64,000 nucleotides of DNA from Ruminococcaceae bacterium YAD3003 (GCA_900107185.1 FNPA01000007.1:62001-126000); one strand, 5' to 3'. Numbered from the stretch's first letter, positions 16,327-23,450 are shown. Numbers and translations: made by a program. Notes: generated by a model not told the origin, from the letters alone.

Positions 16327-16392
16327 ATGACTAATTTTGCATTTACATGGCGTGACTTTTCATTTTTTGCCTTTACGAATAGGGGTAATTAG
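16327..16392 (+). CDS. pheL: pheA leader peptide, Phe-rich
   Basis: A 21-codon reading frame (ATG 16327, TAG 16390-16392) between the promoter and pheA. Six codons are Phe (positions 4, 6, 11, 13, 14, 16), with one Trp at 8; the core reads DFSFFAF. It has no upstream ribosome binding site because the predicted transcript begins at about the ATG. Its stop codon overlaps the first of three mutually exclusive RNA segments that precede pheA. By analogy with E. coli pheL it would sense charged tRNA-Phe: stalled ribosomes allow pheA expression. Found from sequence; expression not shown. Confidence 0.75.
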   Translation: MTNFAFTWRDFSFFAFTNRGN

Positions 16393-16472
16393 TTCACTGC
16401 ATGTAAATAAATAGCTTGATTTACGTTGATTATAGGGCCCCGCAGTGAACAAGACTGTGGGGCTTAATTTAT
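16392..16472 (+). promoter_or_regulatory. Transcription attenuator of pheA
   Basis: Segment 1 GTTCACTGC (16392-16400) is perfectly complementary over 9 bp to segment 2 GCAGTGAAC (16442-16450). Segment 2 overlaps the 5-prime arm of a second stem, GCCCCGCAGT (16437-16446) with ACTGTGGGGC (16454-16463), 10 bp including one G-T, followed by TTAATTTAT. The two stems cannot coexist. A ribosome at the leader stop would cover segment 1 and favour the terminator stem; one stalled at the Phe codons would leave the 1-2 pairing free. The U-tract is weak, so termination strength is uncertain. Confidence 0.7.
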
Positions 16473-16492
16473 GTCAAAAGGAGAAAAGAACA

Positions 16493-17623
16493 ATGACACA
16501 GAAACAGGCAGGAAAACGAATCGAAGAGATCGACGAGAAGATCAAGGAGCTCTTCGCAGAACGCTTGGAGGCAAGCAAAACAGCAAACGAGACCTTGAGC
16601 AAATCAGAAATCGCCCTGAAGAGCAGACGTTATGAACGAAGCTACTTGGCAGGACTTGAGAGCTCAAACCAGCTCATAGACAATTACGAGCGTGTTCTTT
16701 TCTCCACAATGTTTAATCTGAGCCACTCATACAGAAACACCGAATACGGTACCAGAACCGAACTCGCTGACCAGATCAAGAAAGCCCTCGAGACAACACC
16801 CAACGAACTGCCCAAGGCACCCATGGTTGCCTGCCAGGGAATTGAAGGCGCTTATTCACAGATCGCAACAGACAAGATCTTCCGTCACGCCAACATCATG
16901 TATTTCAGAACTTTCGATGGTGTATTCCAGGCAGTTGAATCAGGCCTCTGCAAATTCGGCATCCTCCCTATCGAGAACAGTTCATTCGGTTCAGTTACAC
17001 AGGTTTATGACCTCATGGTCGGCCACAACTTCCACATCGTAAAAGACTACAAACTCCAGATCAGCCACAAGCTCCTGGCTAACCACGGCACCAGATTCGA
17101 CGATATCCGTGAGGTTTATTCACATAACCAGGCAATCGGCCAGTGCAGCAAATTCCTTAAGGAACACCCCGATATCAAGGTAAACATCGTTGAGAATACT
17201 GCTATCGCAGCAAAGAGCGTTGCAGATTCAGGCCGTAAAGACGTAGCTGCTATATCTTCCTCCGACTGCCAACAGCTCTACGGATTGGAAGCTGTACGTG
17301 ATGATATCCAGAACACAGACAATAACTACACAAGATTCATCTGCATCACCAAAGAGCTCATGATCTTCCCCGGCGCATCGAAGACATCAGTCATGCTCGC
17401 ATTGGGCCACACACCGGGCGCTCTCGCAGACACACTCGCGAAGTTCTCTTCTTTGGGATTGAACCTCACTAAGATCGAGTCACGTCCTGTTCCGGGTAAG
17501 GATTTTGAATTCATGTTCTATCTTGATTTCGAAGCATCTGTATACTCCGATGAAGTAATTGCGTTGTTGTGCGAATTAGATGCAGAGCCGACTGAGTTCG
17601 CATATCTTGGAACTTATATCTGA
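16493..17623 (+). CDS. pheA: Prephenate dehydratase with N-terminal chorismate-mutase-like domain
   Basis: Converts prephenate to phenylpyruvate for phenylalanine synthesis. The protein has about 376 residues: a helical AroQ-like domain (1-95), the dehydratase domain (about 110-285) with IEGAYSQIA, ENSSFGSV and the catalytic NNYTRF, and an ACT domain (about 295-376) with GALADTL and ESRPVPGK for feedback by Phe. In an ungapped comparison with the E. coli P-protein the mutase residues Arg11, Lys39, Asp48 and Arg51 fall on Gly, Leu, Ser and Tyr, while Arg28 and Glu52 are kept, so mutase activity is doubtful. Start ATG 16493 with AAAGGAG nine bp upstream. Controlled by the leader and attenuator described separately. 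Confidence 0.93.
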   Translation: MTQKQAGKRIEEIDEKIKELFAERLEASKTANETLSKSEIALKSRRYERSYLAGLESSNQLIDNYERVLFSTMFNLSHSYRNTEYGTRTELADQIKKALETTPNELPKAPMVACQGIEGAYSQIATDKIFRHANIMYFRTFDGVFQAVESGLCKFGILPIENSSFGSVTQVYDLMVGHNFHIVKDYKLQISHKLLANHGTRFDDIREVYSHNQAIGQCSKFLKEHPDIKVNIVENTAIAAKSVADSGRKDVAAISSSDCQQLYGLEAVRDDIQNTDNNYTRFICITKELMIFPGASKTSVMLALGHTPGALADTLAKFSSLGLNLTKIESRPVPGKDFEFMFYLDFEASVYSDEVIALLCELDAEPTEFAYLGTYI

Positions 17624-17648
17624 TAGATACTAAAACCGTGTTATTTAT

Positions 17649-17675
17649 GGCCGCCTTGCTTGAGGCGGCCTTTTT
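17649..17675 (+). terminator. Rho-independent terminator of pheA
   Basis: Perfect 8-bp stem GGCCGCCT (17649-17656) with AGGCGGCC (17663-17670), then TTTTT. Confidence 0.92.
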
Positions 17676-17720
17676 CGTGGCCATTTAAACAACCCGATTC
17701 ATTTTAGTGCCATTAAGACA

Positions 17721-17768
17721 TTGACAAACAACCATCTCGCGACTAAAATTGAGAACGATTTTCAATTT
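17721..17768 (+). promoter_or_regulatory. Promoter and Fur-family (probably Zur) operator of the zinc operon
   Basis: TTGACA (17721-17726), 17-bp spacer, TAAAAT (17744-17749). Overlapping the -10 is a 23-bp palindrome at 17746-17768, arms AAATTGAGAA and TTTTCAATTT (9 of 10 matching) around CGA; its core TGAGAAC-G-ATTTTCA fits the 7-1-7 box of Fur-family repressors. Given the ZnuA-like gene downstream, zinc-dependent repression by Zur is the best reading. Confidence 0.75.
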
Positions 17769-17794
17769 CGCGAAATCAGAACGGAGATCAACAG

Positions 17795-18106
17795 GTGGAA
17801 TCAGGTTCAAACTCCACATTAATAAAGACTTTGGCAGCGGTCACTGCGACAGCAATGCTAACGGTCATAATGCTAGCCGGTATATTCATCATCATTGAGT
17901 CCGGCCACGAATGTGAAGGAGAACACTGCCCTGTCTGCGAATGCATTGAGAACTGCCATTCGTTACTTAACCAGATCGGTTCGGCAGCTGCCACAGGAAT
18001 AACATCCGTTACAACATACGCATTGTTAATCACAATCTGCATCTGCTCTGTCAGAGTAATGCTCAAAGAGACACCTGTCTCAACCAAAGTAAGGCTTAAT
18101 GATTGA
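17795..18106 (+). CDS. Small membrane protein with Cys/His metal-binding loop
   Basis: First gene of the zinc-type operon, 103 residues, starting at GTG 17795 with GGAG eight bp upstream. Two membrane helices (about 10-36 and 65-88) flank a short loop with a dense set of ligands: H-E-C, then E-H-C-P-V-C-E-C, then N-C-H (residues about 38-55), i.e. five Cys and three His. Similar two-helix HxC...CPxCxxI proteins occur beside zinc transporter genes in other Clostridia, to my recollection without assigned function. A role in zinc binding, sensing or hand-over to the ZnuA-like protein encoded next is inferred. The loop is rather too acidic for a typical redox protein, but disulfide formation is not excluded. 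Confidence 0.75.
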   Translation: MESGSNSTLIKTLAAVTATAMLTVIMLAGIFIIIESGHECEGEHCPVCECIENCHSLLNQIGSAAATGITSVTTYALLITICICSVRVMLKETPVSTKVRLND

Positions 18107-18184
18107 TAACCGCCATCAGATAAGAGCGGTTACATATAATAAGGAACCGCTTACGTAAGTAATGCATTTAATGGAGGTTCTATC

Positions 18185-19171
18185 GTGAAAAAGTTTTTAT
18201 CAGTAATTGCAGCTGCAGCAATTGCAGTAAGCAGCTTGTGCGGATGCAGCGCAGCAAATGCCGGCAAGCAGAATGACAAGATTCAAATCGTTACAACAAT
18301 CTTCCCTGAATACGACTGGGTTATGAATATACTGGGTGATAACCCGGCTAATGCAGAAGTTACCATGCTCCTTGATAACGGAACAGATCTGCACAGTTTC
18401 CAGCCTACCACCAGCGACATCATGAAGATTTCTTCATGCGATCTCTTCATCTATGTCGGCGGTGAATCAGATGAATGGGTTGAAGATGTTCTCAAGGAAG
18501 CAGTCAACAAAGACATGGTCGCTATCAATCTTCTCGAAGTATTAGGCGACAAAGTTGTTGAAGAAGAATTAGTTGAAGGAATGCAGGGCGAAGAAGAGGA
18601 AGAAGAAGCCGGAGAAGGCGAAGAAGAGATCGAGTACGATGAGCACGTATGGCTCTCACTCAAGAATGCGGAAGTCCTCGTTCAGAGCATTTCCGATTCA
18701 ATCCAGAAGATCGACCCTGCCAATGCGGAAGCATACAAAGCAAATACAAAGGCTTACTTAGATAAACTCGACCAGCTCGATCAGAGTTATCAGGAAGTCA
18801 TAAGCAATGCTGCGATCAAGACTGTTTTGTTCGGAGACCGTTTCCCTTTCCGTTATCTTGTTGACGATTACGGACTCGAATACTATGCAGCATTCGTAGG
18901 ATGCTCTGCTGAATCAGAAGCAAGTTTTGAGACTATCACTTTCCTTTCCAAAAAGGTTGATGAGCTCTCACTCCCTGTCGTTCTCACCATAGAAGGAAAT
19001 GATAAGAGAATCGCAGAGACAGTTATCGCAAATACAGCCACTAAGGACCAGACAGTTCTTAGCATGGATTCAATGCAGTCCACTACTTCAAAAGATGTCG
19101 CAAACGGCGTCACTTATATTTCAGTAATGGGCAGCAATCTCGAAGTTCTCAAGAAGGCTTTGGGTTATTAA
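18185..19171 (+). CDS. znuA: Zinc ABC transporter substrate-binding lipoprotein (ZnuA/AdcA-like)
   Basis: Captures zinc outside the cell and hands it to a permease. The 328-residue protein starts at GTG 18185 (GGAGG upstream) with a lipoprotein signal ending SSLCGC. Expected ligands: His in NGTDLHSFQPT, His in YDEHVWLS, and a third region FGDRFPFRYLVDDYGL followed by YYAAFVGCSAESEAS, a variant seen in some Firmicute zinc binders. Instead of the usual His-rich loop there is an acidic stretch of about 24 residues (near 131-156) made mostly of Glu. No permease or ATPase gene is nearby, so those must be elsewhere. The Fur-family operator upstream supports zinc. Confidence 0.88.
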   Translation: MKKFLSVIAAAAIAVSSLCGCSAANAGKQNDKIQIVTTIFPEYDWVMNILGDNPANAEVTMLLDNGTDLHSFQPTTSDIMKISSCDLFIYVGGESDEWVEDVLKEAVNKDMVAINLLEVLGDKVVEEELVEGMQGEEEEEEAGEGEEEIEYDEHVWLSLKNAEVLVQSISDSIQKIDPANAEAYKANTKAYLDKLDQLDQSYQEVISNAAIKTVLFGDRFPFRYLVDDYGLEYYAAFVGCSAESEASFETITFLSKKVDELSLPVVLTIEGNDKRIAETVIANTATKDQTVLSMDSMQSTTSKDVANGVTYISVMGSNLEVLKKALGY

Positions 19172-19196
19172 TTAATCAGACCACAACAACCTCTCC

Positions 19197-19234
19197 CCCG
19201 GTATCTGCAGGAGCCCTCTTCTGCAGGTGCCGGG
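19197..19234 (+). other. Long intercistronic hairpin
   Basis: Fourteen-bp stem (19197-19210 with 19221-19234; two G-T pairs) around GAGCCCTCTT between the znuA-like gene and the next lipoprotein gene. There is no T-run, so it is more likely an mRNA processing or stabilising element than a terminator. Confidence 0.6.
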
Positions 19235-19257
19235 CCATTTGATATAAGGATTATTCT

Positions 19258-19830
19258 ATGCGAAAACAATTATCCCTGTTATTGTGTTTACTTATAACCG
19301 CATCATTTTCAGGATGCTCACGTGATACTTCCACTACGCGCGATATTGCCAACCAGACGACCGGTGTGGCAGATGTAATTGCTTCAATGGCATCAGAAGG
19401 CGAGACAACTTATCCGGAGATAACCACTGAAACCGAAGAGAGCAGTTCAGCAGTATTTACTCATTCTTTTAACGGAGCAGACATCGACCTAACTGTCTTA
19501 AATGCAAACATGGTTTATTCGCAGGTCTTCTGCATGGTAATGGAACCCGATGAATACGTTGGCATGATCGTCAGGATGGAAGGCCAGTTCGTTTTCTATC
19601 ACGATGAGGAAAAGGACAAGAATTATTACGCATGCATAATCAAGGATGCAACAGCATGCTGTGCGCAGGGTCTGGAATTTGAACCGACAGAAGATTTCAC
19701 TTATCCGGATGACTTCCCTGCCGACGGAGAAACAGTTCGTGTAATCGGTGTTTTCGATGCGTATGAAGAAGAAGGCAACAAATACCTCACGTTAAGAAAC
19801 GCAGTATTAGAACCTGTACCTGAAGTTTAA
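19258..19830 (+). CDS. Lipoprotein of the zinc operon
   Basis: A 190-residue secreted lipoprotein with lipobox SFSGC at about 16-20 and a Thr/Ser/Glu-rich linker. The folded part (about 70-188) contains MVMEPDEYVGMIVRMEGQF, an ACIIKDATACCAQGLEF segment with a Cys-Cys pair, and VRVIGVFDAYEEEGNKYLTL, a strand pattern suggesting an OB-like fold. Similar lipoproteins accompany zinc transport genes in Clostridia as far as I recall; the Cys pair might bind metal. AGGA ribosome binding site seven bp before ATG. The stop codon overlaps that of the convergent methyltransferase gene. Function unproven. Confidence 0.72.
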   Translation: MRKQLSLLLCLLITASFSGCSRDTSTTRDIANQTTGVADVIASMASEGETTYPEITTETEESSSAVFTHSFNGADIDLTVLNANMVYSQVFCMVMEPDEYVGMIVRMEGQFVFYHDEEKDKNYYACIIKDATACCAQGLEFEPTEDFTYPDDFPADGETVRVIGVFDAYEEEGNKYLTLRNAVLEPVPEV

Positions 19831-20624
19831 ATTTTTCTCGCGAGTTCCAGATCCATTGTGTCGCTGATCGTTATTGTACCGCCATGTCTGTTGATGGCAT
19901 CTTCGATCTTTGAGAAGAACACTTTTCTGATCGATTCTTCGATCGCGATATGATCGGAATAAGTGCCGAGGAGCTGTGTATATTCGTTCGCGGTAAATAC
20001 TCTCTCCCGATAGAAGAGATTGTACTGAATATCAGTGAATCCATACTTCTCAGGGATCAAGGAAATTGTCTTGGCATCTTCTTCTGAGAACCACTTTTTT
20101 GTACCGGACTTAATATTATTCTGAGCATTATAATACTCGTCATATAACACCTGAATCTCACTGCCTAATTCAGGATCGTTCTGACAGTTTCTGGGACGGT
20201 TAGCAAATCGCGCGAAAGCACCACCCGGTCTTAACATATCGAACACCTTTTTATATCCAATCTCTTCAGGCACCCAGTGAAATGCGGTTGCAGAAAAAAC
20301 AAGGTCGAAAGATTCCGAAGGGAAATCGATTTCTTCGAACTTGCCTGTCTTTACAGAGAACTTCGGATAGTCCTTAAACTTATCCAAAAGAAGCTTAGAA
20401 AAATTCTCGCCATATTCAGCAGCAATCAACTCGCATCCTGTTTTCAAAACAGGAAGAGTAGCCTGACCGCTTCCGCTGCCGACTTCAACAACACGTGAAT
20501 TCTCTCCGACAGAAACATATTCAAAGATCTTTTGAAACAGCTCGGGAGCATAACCCGGGCGCATCTTGTCGTAGTTTGATACAACGGTATCAAAAGTTGT
20601 TTCTAATCCTTTGTTTTCAGACAT
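19827..20624 (-). CDS. Class I SAM-dependent methyltransferase
   Basis: About 265 residues with motif I VVEVGSGSGQATL (near 45) and a DLVFSATAFHWVPEE segment typical of the UbiE/Methyltransf_11 group. The substrate is unknown. Start chosen at ATG 20624 (MSENKGLETTF) with GGGGTG upstream; the longer frame from 20675 would overlap the phosphoesterase gene. It is the last gene of the HydE operon, 20 bp after the phosphoesterase. Confidence 0.85.
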   Translation of the reverse strand: MSENKGLETTFDTVVSNYDKMRPGYAPELFQKIFEYVSVGENSRVVEVGSGSGQATLPVLKTGCELIAAEYGENFSKLLLDKFKDYPKFSVKTGKFEEIDFPSESFDLVFSATAFHWVPEEIGYKKVFDMLRPGGAFARFANRPRNCQNDPELGSEIQVLYDEYYNAQNNIKSGTKKWFSEEDAKTISLIPEKYGFTDIQYNLFYRERVFTANEYTQLLGTYSDHIAIEESIRKVFFSKIEDAINRHGGTITISDTMDLELARKI

Positions 20625-20644
20625 ATCCCTCACCCCAAAATAGT

Positions 20645-21244
20645 TTAACAGTTGATATCCGGATCGATATCCCAATACTCTTTTTTCTGTTTCATCAGGA
20701 ACATTATGTCATCATCACCAAACAGCTGAAAATGATTGAGATCGGTACCGACATTAAATCCAAACGGACGCCACAGGCCTATTCCTCTGTGAACATGGCC
20801 AAACAGATTAAGGCAATCCTTATCGTGATTTACCGGTCTGTGAGTTAAGAAAAATCTTATACCGTTGATATCAAGATAAGTATTCTTCAATACATCATCA
20901 AATTTGAATTCGGGATTCATAAGGCAATAGTCTCTGAACCTGTTAAAATCTCCGCCAAAATGATCATTGATAACACGCTCTTCAGAGTTTCCGATTATAT
21001 AAACAATGTGAGCATTTACGAGTTTTGAAACAGCCAGTCCGCTCTCATAATCTTTTTCGTGATGATTATAATTACAAAAATCTCCAATGACATAAATAGT
21101 GTCATCGGAAGAGGCCTGTCCGTTCCATATTCTTACCTGTTCTTCAGTATATTCGGCAATGTTTTTAAACGGGCGCATGTCTCGGATCAGGATATCATTG
21201 GAATCACTTCCGAAATGAGTGTCTGCCGTATACCAGTTGCTCAT
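20645..21244 (-). CDS. Calcineurin-like metallophosphoesterase
   Basis: Small 199-residue phosphoesterase. Metal-site motifs in order: D-x-H in YTADTHFG, GDF in IYVIGDFCNY, GNSE where most relatives have GNHD, then FLTHRPVNHD and LFGHVHRG. The Ser in place of His in GNHD alters the residue that usually assists the leaving group, yet the metal ligands are kept. Located 15 bp after the hydE stop. Substrate unknown. Confidence 0.85.
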   Translation of the reverse strand: MSNWYTADTHFGSDSNDILIRDMRPFKNIAEYTEEQVRIWNGQASSDDTIYVIGDFCNYNHHEKDYESGLAVSKLVNAHIVYIIGNSEERVINDHFGGDFNRFRDYCLMNPEFKFDDVLKNTYLDINGIRFFLTHRPVNHDKDCLNLFGHVHRGIGLWRPFGFNVGTDLNHFQLFGDDDIMFLMKQKKEYWDIDPDINC

Positions 21245-21259
21245 TTTGATACCTTTTTC

Positions 21260-22315
21260 TCACACAAAATCCGGGTGGTCGCCCCTGCTGTCAGCTACGG
21301 TAAATCCGATACGTGACACTCTTCCTCTGAGACATGCATTACACTCTGCCGCTTCTTCGCCTGTACAGATCTTACCATCATAGAGAAGATACTTATCTCT
21401 GACATTAGACGGTGACAGGTTAGGCATCATGACATTAGCACCGGCCAGTATGCCCTTCTCTCTTCCCAGTGCATCAGCAGTTCCCAATGCAGTTGTTGCA
21501 GGGAGCAATACCTTAGGGAACAGCAGTCTTAATATCGCGAGCAGACGAAGAGTACGGTCAACACTTCCTTCAGGTTCATCTTTAAAAGGTGTGTCCTGAT
21601 GAGGAATAAACGGACCGATGCCGATCATGTGCGGCTGCAGTTCCTGCATAAATACAATATCTTCGTAAATGTTATCAACGGTCTGATGAGGCGTACCAAC
21701 CATTATTCCGCATCCAACCTGAAAACCGATCTCTTTTAAGTCGAACAGACACTGCTTGCGGTAAGCACCTGACATAGATTCAGGATGCAGCTTTGAATAG
21801 TGCTCCTCGTTTGCAGTCTCGTGGCGGAGAAGATATCTGTCCGCACCTGCATCGTAATACTTCTTATAACTCTCTTTTGTTTTCTCACCGATCGAAAGTG
21901 TAACTGCACAATCAGGATGTGCCTTCTTGATCGCACGGACGATATCGCAGATCCTGTCATCAGTAAAATACGGATCTTCTCCGCTCTGGAGAACGAAGGT
22001 CTTAAATCCGATCTTCTCGCCAATATCACAACATGAGAGGATCTCTTCTTCAGTTAATCTGTATCTGTCAGCCTTCCTGTTGCTGCAACGGATACCACAG
22101 TAGTAGCAATCATTTTTGCAGTAATTGGAAAACTCGATAAGTCCTCTCAAATAAACTTCTTTATGGAAAACCTTCTCAGAAACTTCTCTGGCAGCGGCAT
22201 ATAAATACTCGAGATCGTCTTTGTCACCGCGCTCCAAAATGTACACAAACTGCTCTTTGGTAATGCTTTGAGTATTTTTCAATTCATCTACTATGTTCTT
22301 AAATCCGTTATCCAT
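21260..22315 (-). CDS. hydE: [FeFe] hydrogenase H-cluster maturase HydE
   Basis: Radical SAM enzyme that helps build the dithiolate-bridged two-iron subcluster of [FeFe] hydrogenase. The 351 residues contain the cluster motif C-x3-C-x2-C (CKNDCYYCGIRCSN, about 63-76), FVLQSGEDPYF, MVGTPHQTVDNIYEDI and the PNLSPSNVRDKY and ECNACLRGR segments typical of HydE rather than BioB. Length is as expected. HydF and HydG are not in the window. It implies an anaerobe that makes or consumes hydrogen. It is preceded by a small Cys-rich gene and an MBL-fold gene on the same strand. Confidence 0.93.
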   Translation of the reverse strand: MDNGFKNIVDELKNTQSITKEQFVYILERGDKDDLEYLYAAAREVSEKVFHKEVYLRGLIEFSNYCKNDCYYCGIRCSNRKADRYRLTEEEILSCCDIGEKIGFKTFVLQSGEDPYFTDDRICDIVRAIKKAHPDCAVTLSIGEKTKESYKKYYDAGADRYLLRHETANEEHYSKLHPESMSGAYRKQCLFDLKEIGFQVGCGIMVGTPHQTVDNIYEDIVFMQELQPHMIGIGPFIPHQDTPFKDEPEGSVDRTLRLLAILRLLFPKVLLPATTALGTADALGREKGILAGANVMMPNLSPSNVRDKYLLYDGKICTGEEAAECNACLRGRVSRIGFTVADSRGDHPDFV

Positions 22316-22402
22316 AAATATATCCTCAGGGCTTTGAATTATATCAGAATTTGCCCGTTTTCTTAAGCCAGTCTTCCTTCTGTCTGTATATAAAATCGTA
22401 TT

Positions 22403-22576
22403 TTACATCTGATGTCTTACGGTTTTGTATTCATCACCGTCTCTATAAAAAGGACACTCTTTGCTCTTACTCTGTGACAGTCTGATAACCTCATCTTCAT
22501 CCAGATTGAGGTCACATATTGCTTCGCCTGTTATCTCATCCATATATGCGTATGCGCATGTCTCACAACTAGCCAT
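22403..22576 (-). CDS. Small 57-residue Cys-rich protein (DUF6472-like)
   Basis: Short gene found directly in the sequence. It begins MASCETCAYAYMDE, continues with ICDLNLDEDEV and KECPFYRDGDEYK, and ends VRHQM. Four Cys (C4, C7, C21, C41) suggest a metal site. The arrangement resembles the small clostridial ASCETCANY proteins (I believe DUF6472). The ATG at 22576 has GAGGAG seven bp upstream and lies inside the end of the MBL gene (8-bp overlap, ATGGCTAG), so it is translationally coupled. Function unknown. Confidence 0.85.
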   Translation of the reverse strand: MASCETCAYAYMDEITGEAICDLNLDEDEVIRLSQSKSKECPFYRDGDEYKTVRHQM

Positions 22577-23450
22577 TATATTTCTCCTCTAATAGTTCCC
22601 TGTTTCTCTCTAACAGATTATAGATACCATCCTCCGAGAGCACTCCGCGCTTCAGATCTTCAGGTAACATGCCTGCTTCTTCGAGAGCAAAATCTTCCTT
22701 CCACAGATTACCTGTATAGTATTCCTCGAGCTTACTTATTTCATCCTGATAATCGATCAGAGCATCCATATCCTCAGATGCATTATCAATCAGCTTATTT
22801 GCCTTATCGAAAATCTTTTCCATGTTCTTAATTCGGTTTATGGCCGTATCGCTACCAGAATCAGATGTCTCAAACTCTGCCGTAAGAGCATGTCCGTAGT
22901 AAACCTTCCGGGGGTTCATGGACAAAAGCATGTTCCAGGTTTCCTCTATCTTTGTCCCCTTATGTAGTTCGAGTTCATAAAGAGGATTCAGGTCGCCTAC
23001 GAAAAGTTCGCCTGAATCAAGCATTAAACTTATGCTGTCATCAGAATGACCGGGCGTCGCATATACACAACCGTCTATTCCGATATTCTTCAGAAATTCC
23101 CTGCTGTCATCGAGACTAAAGAAGACTACATTCTCATCTTTTACAGGTGCAAATCCGGACTTCTTATCCTTCGCGAAAATACTGTCCGAAAAATGAATAT
23201 AATCTCTCTGAATGTCGGCGGCACAGATCTCCGGTCCCATATCCGCGATCTCCTGAGCGATACCCATGTGATCAGGGTGATAGTGAGAGATAAGTATATA
23301 ACTTATGTCCTGGACCTTCTCACCCGCTTCTCCCAATGCATGGCAAAAAGCAGCAAGAGTTCCTGCCCATCCGGTATCAAACAGAATGGAACCTTTTTTG
23401 CCCTTTATGAGATATGTATTGGTTGTTCCGTACTTTATTTCTTTAATCAT
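22569..23450 (-). CDS. MBL-fold metallo-hydrolase
   Basis: A 293-residue metallo-beta-lactamase-fold hydrolase. The metal motif H-x-H-x-D-H is seen in LISHYHPDHMG (about 54-64), the next His in YATPGHSDDS and the last in VYYGHALTAEF; the bridging Asp is in FVGDLNP. The C-terminal 90 residues are helical. It resembles glyoxalase II-like and lactonase-like members; the substrate is unknown. Divergent from the TetR gene; the small Cys-rich gene overlaps its end. Confidence 0.88.
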   Translation of the reverse strand: MIKEIKYGTTNTYLIKGKKGSILFDTGWAGTLAAFCHALGEAGEKVQDISYILISHYHPDHMGIAQEIADMGPEICAADIQRDYIHFSDSIFAKDKKSGFAPVKDENVVFFSLDDSREFLKNIGIDGCVYATPGHSDDSISLMLDSGELFVGDLNPLYELELHKGTKIEETWNMLLSMNPRKVYYGHALTAEFETSDSGSDTAINRIKNMEKIFDKANKLIDNASEDMDALIDYQDEISKLEEYYTGNLWKEDFALEEAGMLPEDLKRGVLSEDGIYNLLERNRELLEEKYNG

